This document shows positions 34,871 through 47,935 of a stretch of DNA of 64,000 bases, piece after piece; the stretch's first letter is position 1; the number at the start of each line of letters is the position of its first letter. The notes below the pieces were generated by a model that searched no databases, was not told where the DNA came from, and saw only the letters and a list, made by a program, of their open reading frames with translations. Both the position numbers and the translations under genes were made by a program. Source of the stretch: Aphelocoma coerulescens (Eukaryota > Chordata > Aves > Passeriformes > Corvidae); the NCBI RefSeq assembly GCF_041296385.1, contig NW_027183505.1, positions 372,001 to 436,000 of the forward strand, read 5' to 3'.

Positions 34871-37053
34871 GCAGCTGGCTCATGGGCCCACATTCAGGGC
34901 CCCCACCTCGGGAGAAAATTCTCCCAATGTGCTCTGATGTTGAAAGAGTCAAGAAGAGAAGAAGGGAAAAAAACCCCCAAAGTCCCAGGAAAACAAAGTT
35001 CAACTCTCCATCTCCCCCCAGAGAAAAGGAGCTGAAAACTGGCTAAAAAGAAACAAAGTTGCTTCCCTCTGCTCTTGCTGCAAGCAGGATGCAGAGGAGT
35101 GTGTATGTGTGTCCTTGAACAAACGCTCTGAGAAGTTTGTCCGGTTTTTTCTCCTCTCCTCCCTCTCAGGCTCAGTTGAAAGGCACAGAAATGCACAAAG
35201 TTCACTTCTGGGCATAGAGCAGCAATAGGGGATACACACGATAAAGTCACCCCAAGACACAGGGACAGAGAATTCAGTGGAAAGACTCCGAGAATTCTGC
35301 TCCCAGAGATCATTCATTCCTGCTCACACTGACCCTTGTAGAAAGGGGACATCGTTCCAGGCAGCCTGTACTGAGCATGTGGCTCCTGAGTGGGGTTTGT
35401 TGTTTAGGAAACCTGCTCCGGCTTTTCCATTCTTTCCTTCCAAACAGGAAAACTTCTCCTGGGGCTGTGTGCAGGCAGAGCCCTGAGGAGAGCAGGTGGC
35501 ACATGGTGCGCTGGGCTGGGACAGCCAGCTGCAGAGCTCAAGGGAAGAAGCCCAAAGTGTCACAATGGCTCCTTGCCTTCACATGCAACACCTGGGTCAC
35601 AATGGTCTCCTTGATTCCATGAGGCCCCACTGTGTCACAATGGCTCCTTGGTTCCATCAGGTTCCGCAGTGTCACCATGGTCTCCTTTGATCCGCACTGT
35701 CATCATGGACAATTGGTTCCATGAGGCCCCGCAGTGTCACAATGGTCCCTTGCTTCCATAGCTTTTACGTTGTAACAATGGACTCCTTGCTTCTATGAGC
35801 TAGCCTGCTTTTTGCAGAGGTGTCTTTGGTTCCAACAAGGCCCCGCTGTGTCTCAGTGCACCCTGGTTTCCATGTGGATGTGGAGTATCACAAAGGCTCC
35901 TTGGTTCCACCAGGTCCTGCTGTGTCACAATGGGTCCTGTGGTCCCTGAGGCCCTCCAAAGTCATTGTGGAGGCTTGCTTCCATGAGGTTCCATTATGTG
36001 CCAGTGGTCATCTTGGTTCCAGGAGTTTCCTTAGTGTCACAATGCTCTCCATGCTTCCATTAGGCCCTGCTTTGCCACAATGGTCCCCTTGTTTCCATGA
36101 GGCCCCGCTGTGTCACAATGGACCTATGGTTCCATGATGTTGCGTGGTGTCACCGTGCTCTTCTTGAATCCGCAGTGTAACCATGGACCATTGGTTCCAT
36201 GCGGCCTGGCTGTGTCACAATGGGCTCCTTGATTCCATGATTCCCCACGGTGTCACAATGGAGCCTTGTTTCTAGGAGGTTCTGTACTGTCACAATTGCC
36301 TCCTTGATGCCATCAGCCCCTGCAGTGTCACAATGGCTCCTTGGTTCCATGAGGAACACAATAGCTTGGCATAAGCATTGAGCAACAGCTGCTGAACACA
36401 CCTGGCAACATCTGCTTGCATCAAAAGAGTGCTTCAAGCTGACAATGGCACCAGCAGCTTCCATCTGCAACAGAGACCCATAAAAGGACAGGCTGTGCCG
36501 GTTTGGACAAATGTGGAGGAAAATATCCTCTGATAGAAGGCAGGTTACACCCAGCCCTCCCCCACCAGGTTTTTGGAAAAAAGAACTTTCCTGGGAAGAA
36601 AGTGAAAGAGATAAAAACTATTTTTTTAACAAACACACAGGAAAAGGATAACAATGCTAAATATTAAAAGCTCTCGCTGTGCAGAGAAAGCTGGGATAAT
36701 TTTAGAGTCCTTCTGTGTTTCGGTGGGGTCTCCTGAAACATCCATAGACAGCGAGGCCCGTGCAAAGAAACAGGGAGCGATTCTTGAGAGAAGTTTCAGA
36801 GCTCTTTCTTCTCCAGCCACATGGGCGGGGCACTGCCAAAGAACTGAGCAATCACAGCACAACCAGGGCCCTCCTCGCACAGGGCAACACAAAATAAGCA
36901 GTGCTGAACAGGATTAGGGCACATGTCAGCAGGGAGCAGGGAGACCCCCGTGCCCAGGCCATGCCTCTACCCCAGGGTCCCCTCTCCCATGACCTCATGG
37001 CAGGGGGGAGGAACCCCAACACTTCCGTAGGTGTAGTCTCTCTCCTCCTCCTT
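34871..37053 (+). repeat. Monomer 17, type B, 2183 bp
   Basis: Position 1 of the 7-monomer block; partner is monomer 24. Has CCCATAAAAGG near 36478. Confidence 0.95.
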
Positions 37054-39223
37054 GCAGCTGGCTCATTGGCCCACATTCAGGGCCCCCACCTCGGGAGAAA
37101 ATTCTCCCAATGTGCTCTGATGTTGAAAGAGTCAAGAAGAGAAGAAGGGAAAAAAACCCCCCGAAGTCCCAGGAAAACAAAGTTCAACTCTCCATCTCCC
37201 CCCAGAGAAAAGGAGCTGAAAACTGGCAAAAAAGAAACCAAGTTGCTTCCTCTGCTCTTGCTGCAAGCAGGATGCAGAGGAGTGTGTATGTGTGTCCTCG
37301 AAAAAACGCTCTGAGAAGTTTGTCCGGTTTTTTTCCTCTCCCCCCTCTCAGGCTCAGTTGAAAGGCACAGAAATGCACAAAGTTCACTTCTGGGCATAGA
37401 GCAGCAATAGGGGATACACATGATAAAGTCACCCCAAGACACAGGGACAGAGAATTCAGTGGAAAGACTCCGAGAATTCTGCTCCCAGAGATCATTCATT
37501 CCTGCTCACACTGACCCTTGTAGAAAGGGGACCTCGTTCCAGGCAGCCTGTACTGAGCATGTGGCTCCTGAGTGGGGTTTGTTGTTTAGGAAACCTGCTC
37601 CGGCTTTTCCATTCTTTCCTTGCAAACAGGAAAACTTCTCCTGGGGCTGTGTGCAGGCAGAGCCCTGAGGAGAGCAGGTGGCACATGGTGCGCTGGGCTG
37701 GGACAGCCAGCTGCAGAGCTCAAGGGAAGAAGCCCAAAGTGTCACAATGGCTCCTTGCCTTCACATGCAACACCTGGGTCACAATGGTCTCCTTGATTCC
37801 ATGAGGCCCCACTGTGTCACAATGGCTCCTTGGTTCCATCGGGTTCCGCAGTGTCACCATGGTCTCTTTTGATCCGCACTGTCATCATGGACAATTGGTT
37901 CCATGAGGCCCCGCAGTGTCACAATGGTCCCTTGCTTCCATAGCTTTTACGTTGTAACAATGGACTCCTTGCTTCTATGAGCTAGCCTGCTTTTTGCAGA
38001 GGTGTCTTTGGTTCCAACAAGGCCCCGCTGTGTCTCAGTGCACCCTGGCTTCCATGTGGATGTGGAGTATCACAAAGGCTCCTTGGTTCCACCAGGTCCT
38101 GCTGTGTCACAATGGGTCCTGTGGTCCCTGAGGCCCTCCAAAACCATCGTGGAGGCTTGCTTCCATGAGGTTCCATTATGTGCCAGTGGTCATCTTGGTT
38201 CCAGGAGTTTCCTTAGTGTCACAATGCTCTCCATGCTTCCATTAGGCCCTGCTTTGCCACAATGGTCCCCTTGTTTCCATGAGGCCCCGCTGTGTCACAA
38301 TGGACCTATGGTTCCGTGATGTTGCGTGGTGTCACCGTGCTCTTCTTGAATCCGCCGTGTAACCATGGACCATTGGTTCCATGCAGCCGTGTCACAATGG
38401 GCTCCTTGATTCCATGATTCCCCACGGTGTCACAATGGAGCCTTGTTTCTAGGAGGTTCTGTACTGTCACAATTGCCTCCTTGATGCCATCAGCCCCTGC
38501 AGTGTCACAATGGCTCCTTGGTTCCATGAGGAACACAATAGCTTGGCATAAGCATTGAGCAACAGCTGCTGAACACACCTGGCAACATCTGCTTGCATCA
38601 AAAGAGGGCTTCAAGCTGACAATGGCACCAGCAGCTTCCATCTGCAACAGAGACCCAGGAAAGGACAGGCTGTGCCGGTTTGGACAAATGTGGAGGAAAA
38701 TATCCTCTGATAGAAGGCAGGTTACACCCAGCCCTCCCCCACCAGGTTTTTGGAAAAAAGAACTTTCCTGGGAAGAAAGTGAAAGAGATAAAAACTATTT
38801 TTTTAACAAACACACAGGAAAAGGATAGCAATGCTAAATATTAAAAGCTCTCGCTGTGCAGAGAAAGCTGGGATAATTTGAGAGTCCTTCCGTGTTTCGG
38901 TGGGGTCTCCTGAAACATCCATAGACAGCGAGGCCCGTGCAAAGAAACAGGGAGCGATTCTTGAGAGAAGTTTCAGAGCTCTTTCTTCTCCAGCCACATG
39001 GGCGGGGCACTGCCAAAGAACTGAGCAATCACAGCACAACCAGGGCCCTCCTCGCACAGGGCAACACAAAATAAGCAGTGCTGAACAGGATTAGGGCACA
39101 TGTGAGCAGGGAGACCCCCGTGCCCAGGCCATGCCTCTACCCCAGGGTCCCCTCTCCCATGACCTCATGGCAGGGGGGAGGAACCCCAACACTTCCGGAG
39201 GTGTAGTCTCTCTCCTCCTCCTT
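37054..39223 (+). repeat. Monomer 18, type A, 2170 bp
   Basis: Opens CTCATTGGCCC. Carries CATCGGGTTCC near 37840 and loses 7 bp near 39105, where one of two GAGCAGG direct repeats is gone, consistent with slippage. Partner is monomer 25. Confidence 0.95.
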
Positions 39224-41400
39224 GCAGCTGGCTCATGGGCCCACATTCAGGGCCCCCACCTCGGGAGAAAATTCTCCCAATGTGCTCTGATGTTGAAAGT
39301 GTCAAGAAGAGAAGAAGGGAAAAAAAAACCCCAAAGTCCCAGGAAAACAAAGTTCAACTCTCCATCTCCCCCCAGAGAAAAGGAGCTGAAAACTGGCTAA
39401 AAAGAAACAAAGTTGCTTCCTCTGCTCTTGCTGCAAGCAGGATGCAGAGGAGTGTGTATGTGTGTCCTTGAACAAACGCTCTGAGAAGTTTGTCCGGTTT
39501 TTTTTCCTCTCCCCCCTCTCAGGCTCAGTTGAAAGGCACAGAAATGCACAAAGTTCACTTCTGGGCATAGAGCAGCAATAGGGGATACACACAATAAAGT
39601 CACCCCAAGACACAGGGACAGAGAATTCAGTGGAAAGACTCCGAGAATTCTGCTCCCAGAGATCATTCATTCCTGCTCACCCTGACCCTTGTAGAAAGGG
39701 GACATCGTTCCAGGCAGCCTGTACTGAGCATGTGGCTCCTGAGTGGGGTTTGTTGTTTAGGAAACCTGCTCAGGCTTTTCCATTCTTTCCTTGCAAACAG
39801 GAAAACTTCTCCTGGGGCTGTGTGCAGGCAGAGCCCTGAGGAGAGCAGGTGGCACATGGTGCGCTGGGCTGGGACAGCCAGCTGCAGAGCTCAAGGGAAG
39901 AAGCCCAAAGTGTCACAATGGCTCCTTGCCTTCCCATGCAACACCTGGGTCACAATGGTCTCCTTGATTCCATGAGGCCCCACTGTGTCACAATGGCTCC
40001 TTGGTTCCATCAGGTTCCGCAGTGTCACCATGGTCTCCTTTGATCCGCACTGTCATCATGGACAATTGGTTCCATGAGGCCCCGCAGTGTCACAATGGTC
40101 CCTTGCTTCCATAGCTTTTACGTTGTAACAATGGACTCCTTGCTTCTATGAGCTAGCCTGCTTTTTGCAGAGGTGTCTTTGGTTCCAACAAGGCCCCGCT
40201 GTGTCTCAGTGCACCCTGGCTTCCATGTGGATGTGGAGTATCACAAAGGCTCCTTGGTTCCACCAGGTCCTGCTGTGTCACAATGGGTCCTGTGGTCCCT
40301 GAGGCCCTCCAAAACCATCGTGGAGGCTTGCTTCCATGAGGTTCCATTATGTGCCAGTGGTCATCTTGGTTCCAGGAGTTTCCTTAGTGTCACAATGCCC
40401 TCCATGCTTCCATTAGGCCCTGCTTTGCCACAATGGTCCCCTTGTTTCCATGAGGCCCCGCTGTGTCACAATGGACCTATGGTTCCGTGATGTTGCGTGG
40501 TGTCACCGTGCTCTTCTTGAATCCGCCGTGTAACCATGGACCATTGGTTCCATGCAGCCGTGTCACAATGGGCTCCTTGATTCCATGATTCCCCACGGTG
40601 TCACAATGGAGCCTTGTTTCTAGGAGGTTCTGTACTGTCACAATTGCCTCCTTGATGCCATCAGCCCCTGCAGTGTCACAATGGCTCCTTGCTTCCATGA
40701 GGAACACAATAGCTTGGCATAAGCATTGAGCAACAGCTGCTGAACACACCTGGCAACATCTGCTTGCATCAAAAGAGGGCTTCAAGCTGACAATGGCACC
40801 AGCAGCTTCCATCTGCAACAGAGACCCAGGAAAGGACAGGCTGTGCCGGTTTGGACAAATGTGGAGGAAAATATCCTCTGATAGAAGGCAGGTTACACCC
40901 AGCCCTCCCCCACCAGGTTTTTGGAAAAAAGAACTTTCCTGGGAAGAAAGTGAAAGAGATAAAACCTATTTTTTTAACAAACACACAGGAAAAGGATAGC
41001 AATGCTAAATATTAAAAGCTCTCGCTGTGCAGAGAAAGCTGGGATAATTTGAGAGTCCTTCCGTGTTTCGGTGGGGTCTCCTGAAACATCCATAGACAGC
41101 GAGGCCCGTGCAAAGAAACAGGGAGCGATTCTTGAGAGAAGTTTCAGAGCTCTTTCTTCTCCAGCCACATGGGCGGGGCACTGCCAAAGAACTGAGCAAT
41201 CACAGCACAACCAGGGCCCTCCTCACACAGGGCAACACAAAATAAGCAGTGCTGAACAGGATTAGGGCACATGTGAGCAGGGAGCAGGGAGACCCCGTGC
41301 CCAGGCCATGCCTCTACCCCAGGGTCCCCTCTCCCATGACCTCATGGCAGGGGGGAGGAACCCCAACACTTCCGTAGGTGTAGTCTCTCTCCTCCTCCTT
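39224..41400 (+). repeat. Monomer 19, type C, 2177 bp
   Basis: Type C shares GGCTAAAAAG and CCTTGAACAAAC with type B but has TTCCTCTGC like type A. This copy has GAAAGTGTCAAG near 39295 and a canonical AATAAA at 39593-39598. Partner is monomer 26. Confidence 0.95.
39593..39598 (+). promoter_or_regulatory. Canonical AATAAA in LTR-like end, monomer 19
   Basis: CACACAATAAAG gives the exact hexamer about 20 bp before the LTR-like end. Most monomers have TGATAAAG or CGATAAAG here, which lack it. Confidence 0.4.
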
Positions 41401-43576
41401 GCAGCTGGCTCATGGGCCCACATTCAGGGCCCCCACCTCGGGAGAAAATTCTCCCAATGTGCTCTGATGTTGAAAGAGTCAAGAAGAGAAGAAGGGGAAA
41501 AAACCCCCAAAGTCCCAGGAAAACAAAGTTCAACTCTCCATCTCCCCCCAGAGAAAAGGAGCTGAAAACTGGCTAAAAAGAAACAAAGTTGCTTCCTCTG
41601 CTCTTGCTGCAAGCAGGATGCAGAGGAGTGTGTATGTGTGTCCTTGAACAAACGCTCTGAGAAGTTTGTCCGGTTTTTTTCCTCTCCCCCCTCTCAGGCT
41701 CAGTTGAAAGGCACAGAAACGCACAAAGTTCACTTCTGGGCATAGAGCAGCAATAGGGGATACACACAATAAAGTCACCCCAAGACACAGGGACAGAGAA
41801 TTCAGTGGAAAGACTCCGAGAATTCTGCTCCCAGAGATCATTCATTCCTGCTCACACTGACCCTTGTAGAAAGGGGACATCGTTCCAGGCAGCCTGTACT
41901 GAGCATGTGGCTCCTGAGTGGGGTTTGTTGTTTAGGAAACCTGCTCCGGCTTTTCCATTCTTTCCTTGCAAACAGGAAAACTTCTCCTGGGGCTGTGTGC
42001 AGGCAGAGCCCTGAGGAGAGCAGGTGGCACATGGTGCGCTGGGCTGGGACAGCCAGCTGCAGAGCTCAAGGGAAGAAGCCCAAAGTGTCACAATGGCTCC
42101 TTGCCTTCCCATGCAACACCTGGGTCACAATGGTCTCCTTGATTCCATGAGGCCCCACTGTGTCACAATGGCTCCTTGGTTCCATCAGGTTCCGCAGTGT
42201 CACCATGGTCTCCTTTGATCCGCACTGTCATCATGGACAATTGGTTCCATGAGGCCCCGCAGTGTCACAATGGTCCCTTGCTTCCATAGGTTTGATGTTG
42301 TAACAAAGGACTCCTTGCTTCTATGAGCTAGCCTGCTTTTTGCAGAGGTGTCTTTGGTTCCAACAAGGCCCCGCTGTGTCTCAGTGCACCCTGGCTTCCA
42401 TGTGGATCTGGAGTATCACAAAGGCTCCTTGGTTCCACCAGGTCCTGCTGTGTCACAATGGGTCCTGTGGTCCCTGAGGCCCTCCAAAACCATCGTGGAG
42501 GCTTGCTTCCATGAGGTTCCATTATGTGCCAGTGGTCATCTTGGTTCCAGGAGTTTCCTTAGTGTCACAATGCCCTCCATGCTTCCATTAGGCCCTGCTT
42601 TGCCACAATGGTCCCCTTGTTTCCATGAGGCCCCGCTGTGTCACAATGGACCTATGGTTCCGTGATGTTGCGTGGTGTCACCGTGCTCTTCTTGAATCCG
42701 CCGTGTAACCATGGACCATTGGTTCCATGCAGCCGTGTCACAATGGGCTCCTTGATTCCATGATTCCCCACGGTGTCACAATGGAGCCTTGTTTCTAGGA
42801 GGTTCTGTACTGTCACAATTGCCTCCTTGATGCCATCAGCCCCTGCAGTGTCACAATGGCTCCTTGCTTCCATGAGGAACACAATAGCTTGGCATAAGCA
42901 TTGAGCAACAGCTGCTGAACACACCTGGCAACATCTGCTTGCATCAAAAGAGGGCTTCAAGCTGACAATGGCACCAGCAGCTTCCATCTGCAACAGAGAC
43001 CCAGGAAAGGACAGGCTGTGTCGGTTTGGACAAATGTGGAGGAAAATATCCTCTGATAGAAGGCAGGTTACACCCAGCCCTCCCCCACCAGGTTTTTGGA
43101 AAAAAGAACTTTCCTGGGAAGAAAGTGAAAGAGATAAAACCTATTTTTTTAACAAACACACAGGAAAAGGATAGCAATGCTAAATATTAAAAGCTCTCGC
43201 TGTGCAGAGAAAGCTGGGATAATTTGAGAGTCCTTCCGTGTTTCGGTGGGGTCTCCTGAAACATCCATAGACAGCGAGGCCCGTGCAAAGAAACAGGGAG
43301 CGATTCTTGAGAGAAGTTTCAGAGCTCTTTCTTCTCCAGCCACATGGGCGGGGCACTGCCAAAGAACTGAGCAATCACAGCACAACCAGGGCCCTCCTCA
43401 CACAGGGCAACACAAAATAAGCAGTGCTGAACAGGATTAGGGCACATGTGAGCAGGGAGCAGGGAGACCCCCGTGCCCAGGCCATGCCTCTACCCCAGGG
43501 TCCCCTCTCCCATGACCTCATGGCAGGGGGGAGGAACCCCAACACTTCCGTAGGTGCAGTCTCTCTCCTCCTCCTT
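41401..43576 (+). repeat. Monomer 20, type C, 2176 bp
   Basis: Has GAAGGGGAAAAAACC near 41491, AATAAA at 41768-41773, GTAACAAAGG near 42300 and CTGTGTCGG near 43018. Its neighbour junctions carry CCTCACACA. Partner is monomer 27. Confidence 0.95.
41768..41773 (+). promoter_or_regulatory. Canonical AATAAA in LTR-like end, monomer 20
   Basis: Same CA state as monomer 19, at the equivalent position. Confidence 0.4.
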
Positions 43577-45753
43577 GCAGCTGGCTCATGGGCCCACATT
43601 CAGGGCCCCCACCTCGGGAGAAAATTCTCCCAATGTGCTCTGATGTTGAAAGAGTCAAGAAGAGAAGAAGGGGAAAAAACCCCCAAAGTCCCAGGAAAAC
43701 AAAGTTCAACTCTCCATCTCCCCCCAGAGAAAAGGAGCTGAAAACTGGCTAAAAAGAAACAAAGTTGCTTCCTCTGCTCTTGCTGCAAGCAGGATGCAGA
43801 GGAGTGTGTATGTGTGTCCTTGAACAAACGCTCTGAGAAGTTTGTCCGGTTTTTTTTCCTCTCCCCCCTCTCAGGCTCAGTTGAAAGGCACAGAAATGCA
43901 CAAAGTTCACTTCTGGGCATAGAGCAGCAATAGGGGATACACATGATAAAGTCACCCCAAGACACAGGGACAGAGAATTCAGTGGAAAGACTCCGAGAAT
44001 TCTGCTCCCAGAGATCATTCATTCCTGCTCACCCTGACCCTTGTAGAAAGGGGACATCGTTCCAGGCAGCCTGTACTGAGCATGTGGCTCCTGAGTGGGG
44101 TTTGTTGTTTAGGAAACCTGCTCCGGCTTTTCCATTCTTTCCTTGCAAACAGGAAAACTTCTCCTGGGGCTGTGTGCAGGCAGAGCCCTGAGGAGAGCAG
44201 GTGGCACATGGTGCGCTGGGCTGGGACAGCCAGCTGCAGAGCTCAAGGGAAGAAGCCCAAAGTGTCACAATGGCTCCTTGCCTTCACATGCAACACCTGG
44301 GTCACAATGGTCTCCTTGATTCCATGAGGCCCCACTGTGTCACAATGGCTCCTTGGTTCCATCAGGTTCCGCAGTGTCACCATGGTCTCCTTTGATCCGC
44401 ACTGTCATCATGGACAATTGGTTCCATGAGGCCCCGCAGTGTCACAATGGTCCCTTGCTTCCATAGTTTTGATGTTGTAACAAAGGACTCCTTGCTTCTA
44501 TGAGCTAGCCTGCTTTTTGCAGAGGTGTCTTTGGTTCCAACAAGGCCCCGCTGTGTCTCAGTGCACCCTGGCTTCCATGTGGATCTGGAGTATCACAAAG
44601 GCTCCTTGGTTCCACCAGGTCCTGCTGTGTCACAATGGGTCCTGTGGTCCCTGAGGCCCTCCAAAACCATCGTGGAGGCTTGCTTCCATGAGGTTCCATT
44701 ATGTGCCAGTGGTCATCTTGGTTCCAGGAGTTTCCTTAGTGTCACAATGCCCTCCATGCTTCCATTAGGCCCTGCTTTGCCACAATGGTCCCCTTGTTTC
44801 CATGAGGCCCCGCTGTGTCACAATGGACCTATGGTTCCGTGATGTTGCGTGGTGTCACCGTGCTCTTCTTGAATCCGCAGTGTAACCATGGACCATTGGT
44901 TCCATGCAGCCGTGTCACAATGGGCTCCTTGATTCCATGATTCCCCACGGTGTCACAATGGAGCCTTGTTTCTAGGAGGTTCTGTACTGTCACAATTGCC
45001 TCCTTGATGCCATCAGCCCCTGCAGTGTCACAATGGCTCCTTGGTTCCATGAGGAACACAATAGCTTGGCATAAGCATTGAGCAACAGCTGCTGAACACA
45101 CCTGGCAACATCTGCTTGCATCAAAAGAGGGCTTCAAGCTGACAATGGCACCAGCAGCTTCCATCTGCAACAGAGACCCAGGAAAGGACAGGCTGTGCCG
45201 GTTTGGACAAATGTGGAGGAAAATATCCTCTGATAGAAGGCAGGTTACACCCAGCCCTCCCCCACCAGGTTTTTGGAAAAAAGAACTTTCCTGGGAAGAA
45301 AGTGAAAGAGATAAAAACTATTTTTTTAACAAACACACAGGAAAAGGATAACAATGCTAAATATTAAAAGCTCTCGCTGTGCAGAGAAAGCTGGGATAAT
45401 TTTAGAGTCCTTCTGTGTTTCGGTGGGGTCTCCTGAAACATCCATAGACAGCGAGGCCCGTGCAAAGAAACAGGGAGCGATTCTTGAGAGAAGTTTCAGA
45501 GCTCTTTCTTCTCCAGCCACATGGGCGGGGCACTGCCAAAGAACTGAGCAATCACAGCACAACCAGGGCCCTCCTCGCACAGGGCAACACAAAATAAGCA
45601 GTGCTGAACAGGATTAGGGCACATGTCAGCAGGGAGCAGGGAGACCCCCGTGCCCAGGCCATGCCTCTACCCCAGGGTCCCCTCTCCCATGACCTCATGG
45701 CAGGGGGGAGGAACCCCAACACTTCCGTAGGTGTAGTCTCTCTCCTCCTCCTT
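43577..45753 (+). repeat. Monomer 21, type C, 2177 bp
   Basis: Has ATAGTTTTGATG near 44464, a hybrid of the two states seen elsewhere, and CACATGATAAAG. The back half reverts to type A/B states (TTTTAGAGTCC). Partner is monomer 28. Confidence 0.95.
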
Positions 45754-47935
45754 GCAGCTGGCTCATGGGCCCACATTCAGGGCCCCCACCTCGGGAGAAA
45801 ATTCTCCCAATGTGCTCTGATGTTGAAAGAGTCAAGAAGAGAAGAAGGGAAAAAAACCCCCCGAAGTCCCAGGAAAACAAAGTTCAACTCTCCATCTCCC
45901 CCCAGAGAAAAGGAGCTGAAAACTGGCAAAAAAGAAACAAAGTTGCTTCCTCTGCTCTTGCTGCAAGCAGGATGCAGAGGAGTGTGTATGTGTGTCCTCG
46001 AAAAAACGCTCTGAGAAGTTTGTCCGGTTTTTTTCCTCTCCCCCCTCTCAGGCTCAGTTGAAAGGCACAGAAATGCACAAAGTTCACTTCTGGGCATAGA
46101 GCAGCAATAGGGGATACACATGATAAAGTCACCCCAAGACACAGGGACAGAGAATTCAGTGGAAAGACTCCGAGAATTCTGCTCCCAGAGATCATTCATT
46201 CCTGCTCACACTGACCCTTGTAGAAAGGGGACCTCGTTCCAGGCAGCCTGTACTGAGCATGTGGCTCCTGAGTGGGGTTTGTTGTTTAGGAAACCTGCTC
46301 CGGCTTTTCCATTCTTTCCTTGCAAACAGGAAAACTTCTCCTGGGGCTGTGTGCAGGCAGAGCCCTGAGGAGAGCAGGTGGCACATGGTGCGCTGGGCTG
46401 GGACAGCCAGCTGCAGAGCTCAAGGGAAGAAGCCCAAAGTGTCACAATGGCTCCTTGCCTTCCCATGCAACACCTGGGTCACAATGGTCTCCTTGATTCC
46501 ATGAGGCCCCACTGTGTCAAAATGGCTCCTTGGTTCCATCAGGTTCCGCAGTGTCACCATGGTCTCCTTTGATCCGCACTGTCATCATGGACAATTGGTT
46601 CCATGAGGCCCCGCAGTGTCACAATGGTCCCTTGCTTCCATAGCTTTTACGTTGTAACAATGGACTCCTTGCTTCTATGAGCTAGCCTGCTTTTTGCAGA
46701 GGTGTCTTTGGTTCCAACAAGGCCCCGCTGTGTCTCAGTGCACCCTGGCTTCCATGTGGATGTGGAGTATCACAAAGGCTCCTTGGTTCCACCAGGTCCT
46801 GCTGTGTCACAATGGGTCCTGTGGTCCCTGAGGCCCTCCAAAGTCATTGTGGAGGCTTGCTTCCATGAGGTTCCATTATGTGCCAGTGGTCATCTTGGTT
46901 CCAGGAGTTTCCTTAGTGTCACAATGCTCTCCATGCTTCCATTAGGCCCTGCTTTGCCACAATGGTCCCCTTGTTTCCATGAGGCCCCGCTGTGTCACAA
47001 TGGACCTATGGTTCCATGATGTTGCGTGGTGTCACCGTGCTCTTCTTGAATCCGCAGTTTAACCATGGACCATTGGTTCCATGCGGCCTGGCCGTGTCAC
47101 AATGGGCTCCTTGATTCCATGATTCCCCACGGTGTCACAATGGAGCCTTGTTTCTAGGAGGTTCTGTACTGTCACAATTGCCTCCTTGATGCCATCAGCC
47201 CCTGCAGTGTCACAATGGCTCCTTGGTTCCATGAGGAACACAATAGCTTGGCATAAGCATTGAGCAACAGCTGCTGAACACACCTGGCAACATCTGCTTG
47301 CATCAAAAGAGTGCTTCAAGCTGACAATGGCACCAGCAGCTTCCATCTGCAACAGAGACCCATAAAAGGACAGGCTGTGCCGGTTTGGACAAATGTGGAG
47401 GAAAATATCCTCTGATAGAAGGCAGGTTACACCCAGCCCTCCCCCACCAGGTTTTTGGAAAAAAGAACTTTCCTGGGAAGAAAGTGAAAGAGATAAAAAC
47501 TATTTTTTTAACAAACACACAGGAAAAGGATAACAATGCTAAATATTAAAAGCTCTCGCTGTGCAGAGAAAGCTGGGATAATTTTAGAGTCCTTCTGTGT
47601 TTCGGTGGGGTCTCCTGAAACATCCATAGACAGCGAGGCCCGTGCAAAGAAACAGGGAGCGATTCTTGAGAGAAGTTTCAGAGCTCTTTCTTCTCCAGCC
47701 ACATGGGCGGGGCACTGCCAAAGAACTGAGCAATCACAGCACAACCAGGGCCCTCCTCGCACAGGGCAACACAAAATAAGCAGTGCTGAACAGGATTAGG
47801 GCACATGTCAGCAGGGAGCAGGGAGACCCCCGTGCCCAGGCCATGCCTCTACCCCAGGGTCCCCTCTCCCATGACCTCATGGCAGGGGGGAGGAACCCCA
47901 ACACTTCCGTAGGTGTAGTCTCTCTCCTCCTCCTT
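45754..47935 (+). repeat. Monomer 22, type A, 2182 bp
   Basis: Has CAGTTTAACC near 47056 with GGCCGTGTCAC, as in monomers 4 and 29, and CCCATAAAAGG near 47360. Confidence 0.95.
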
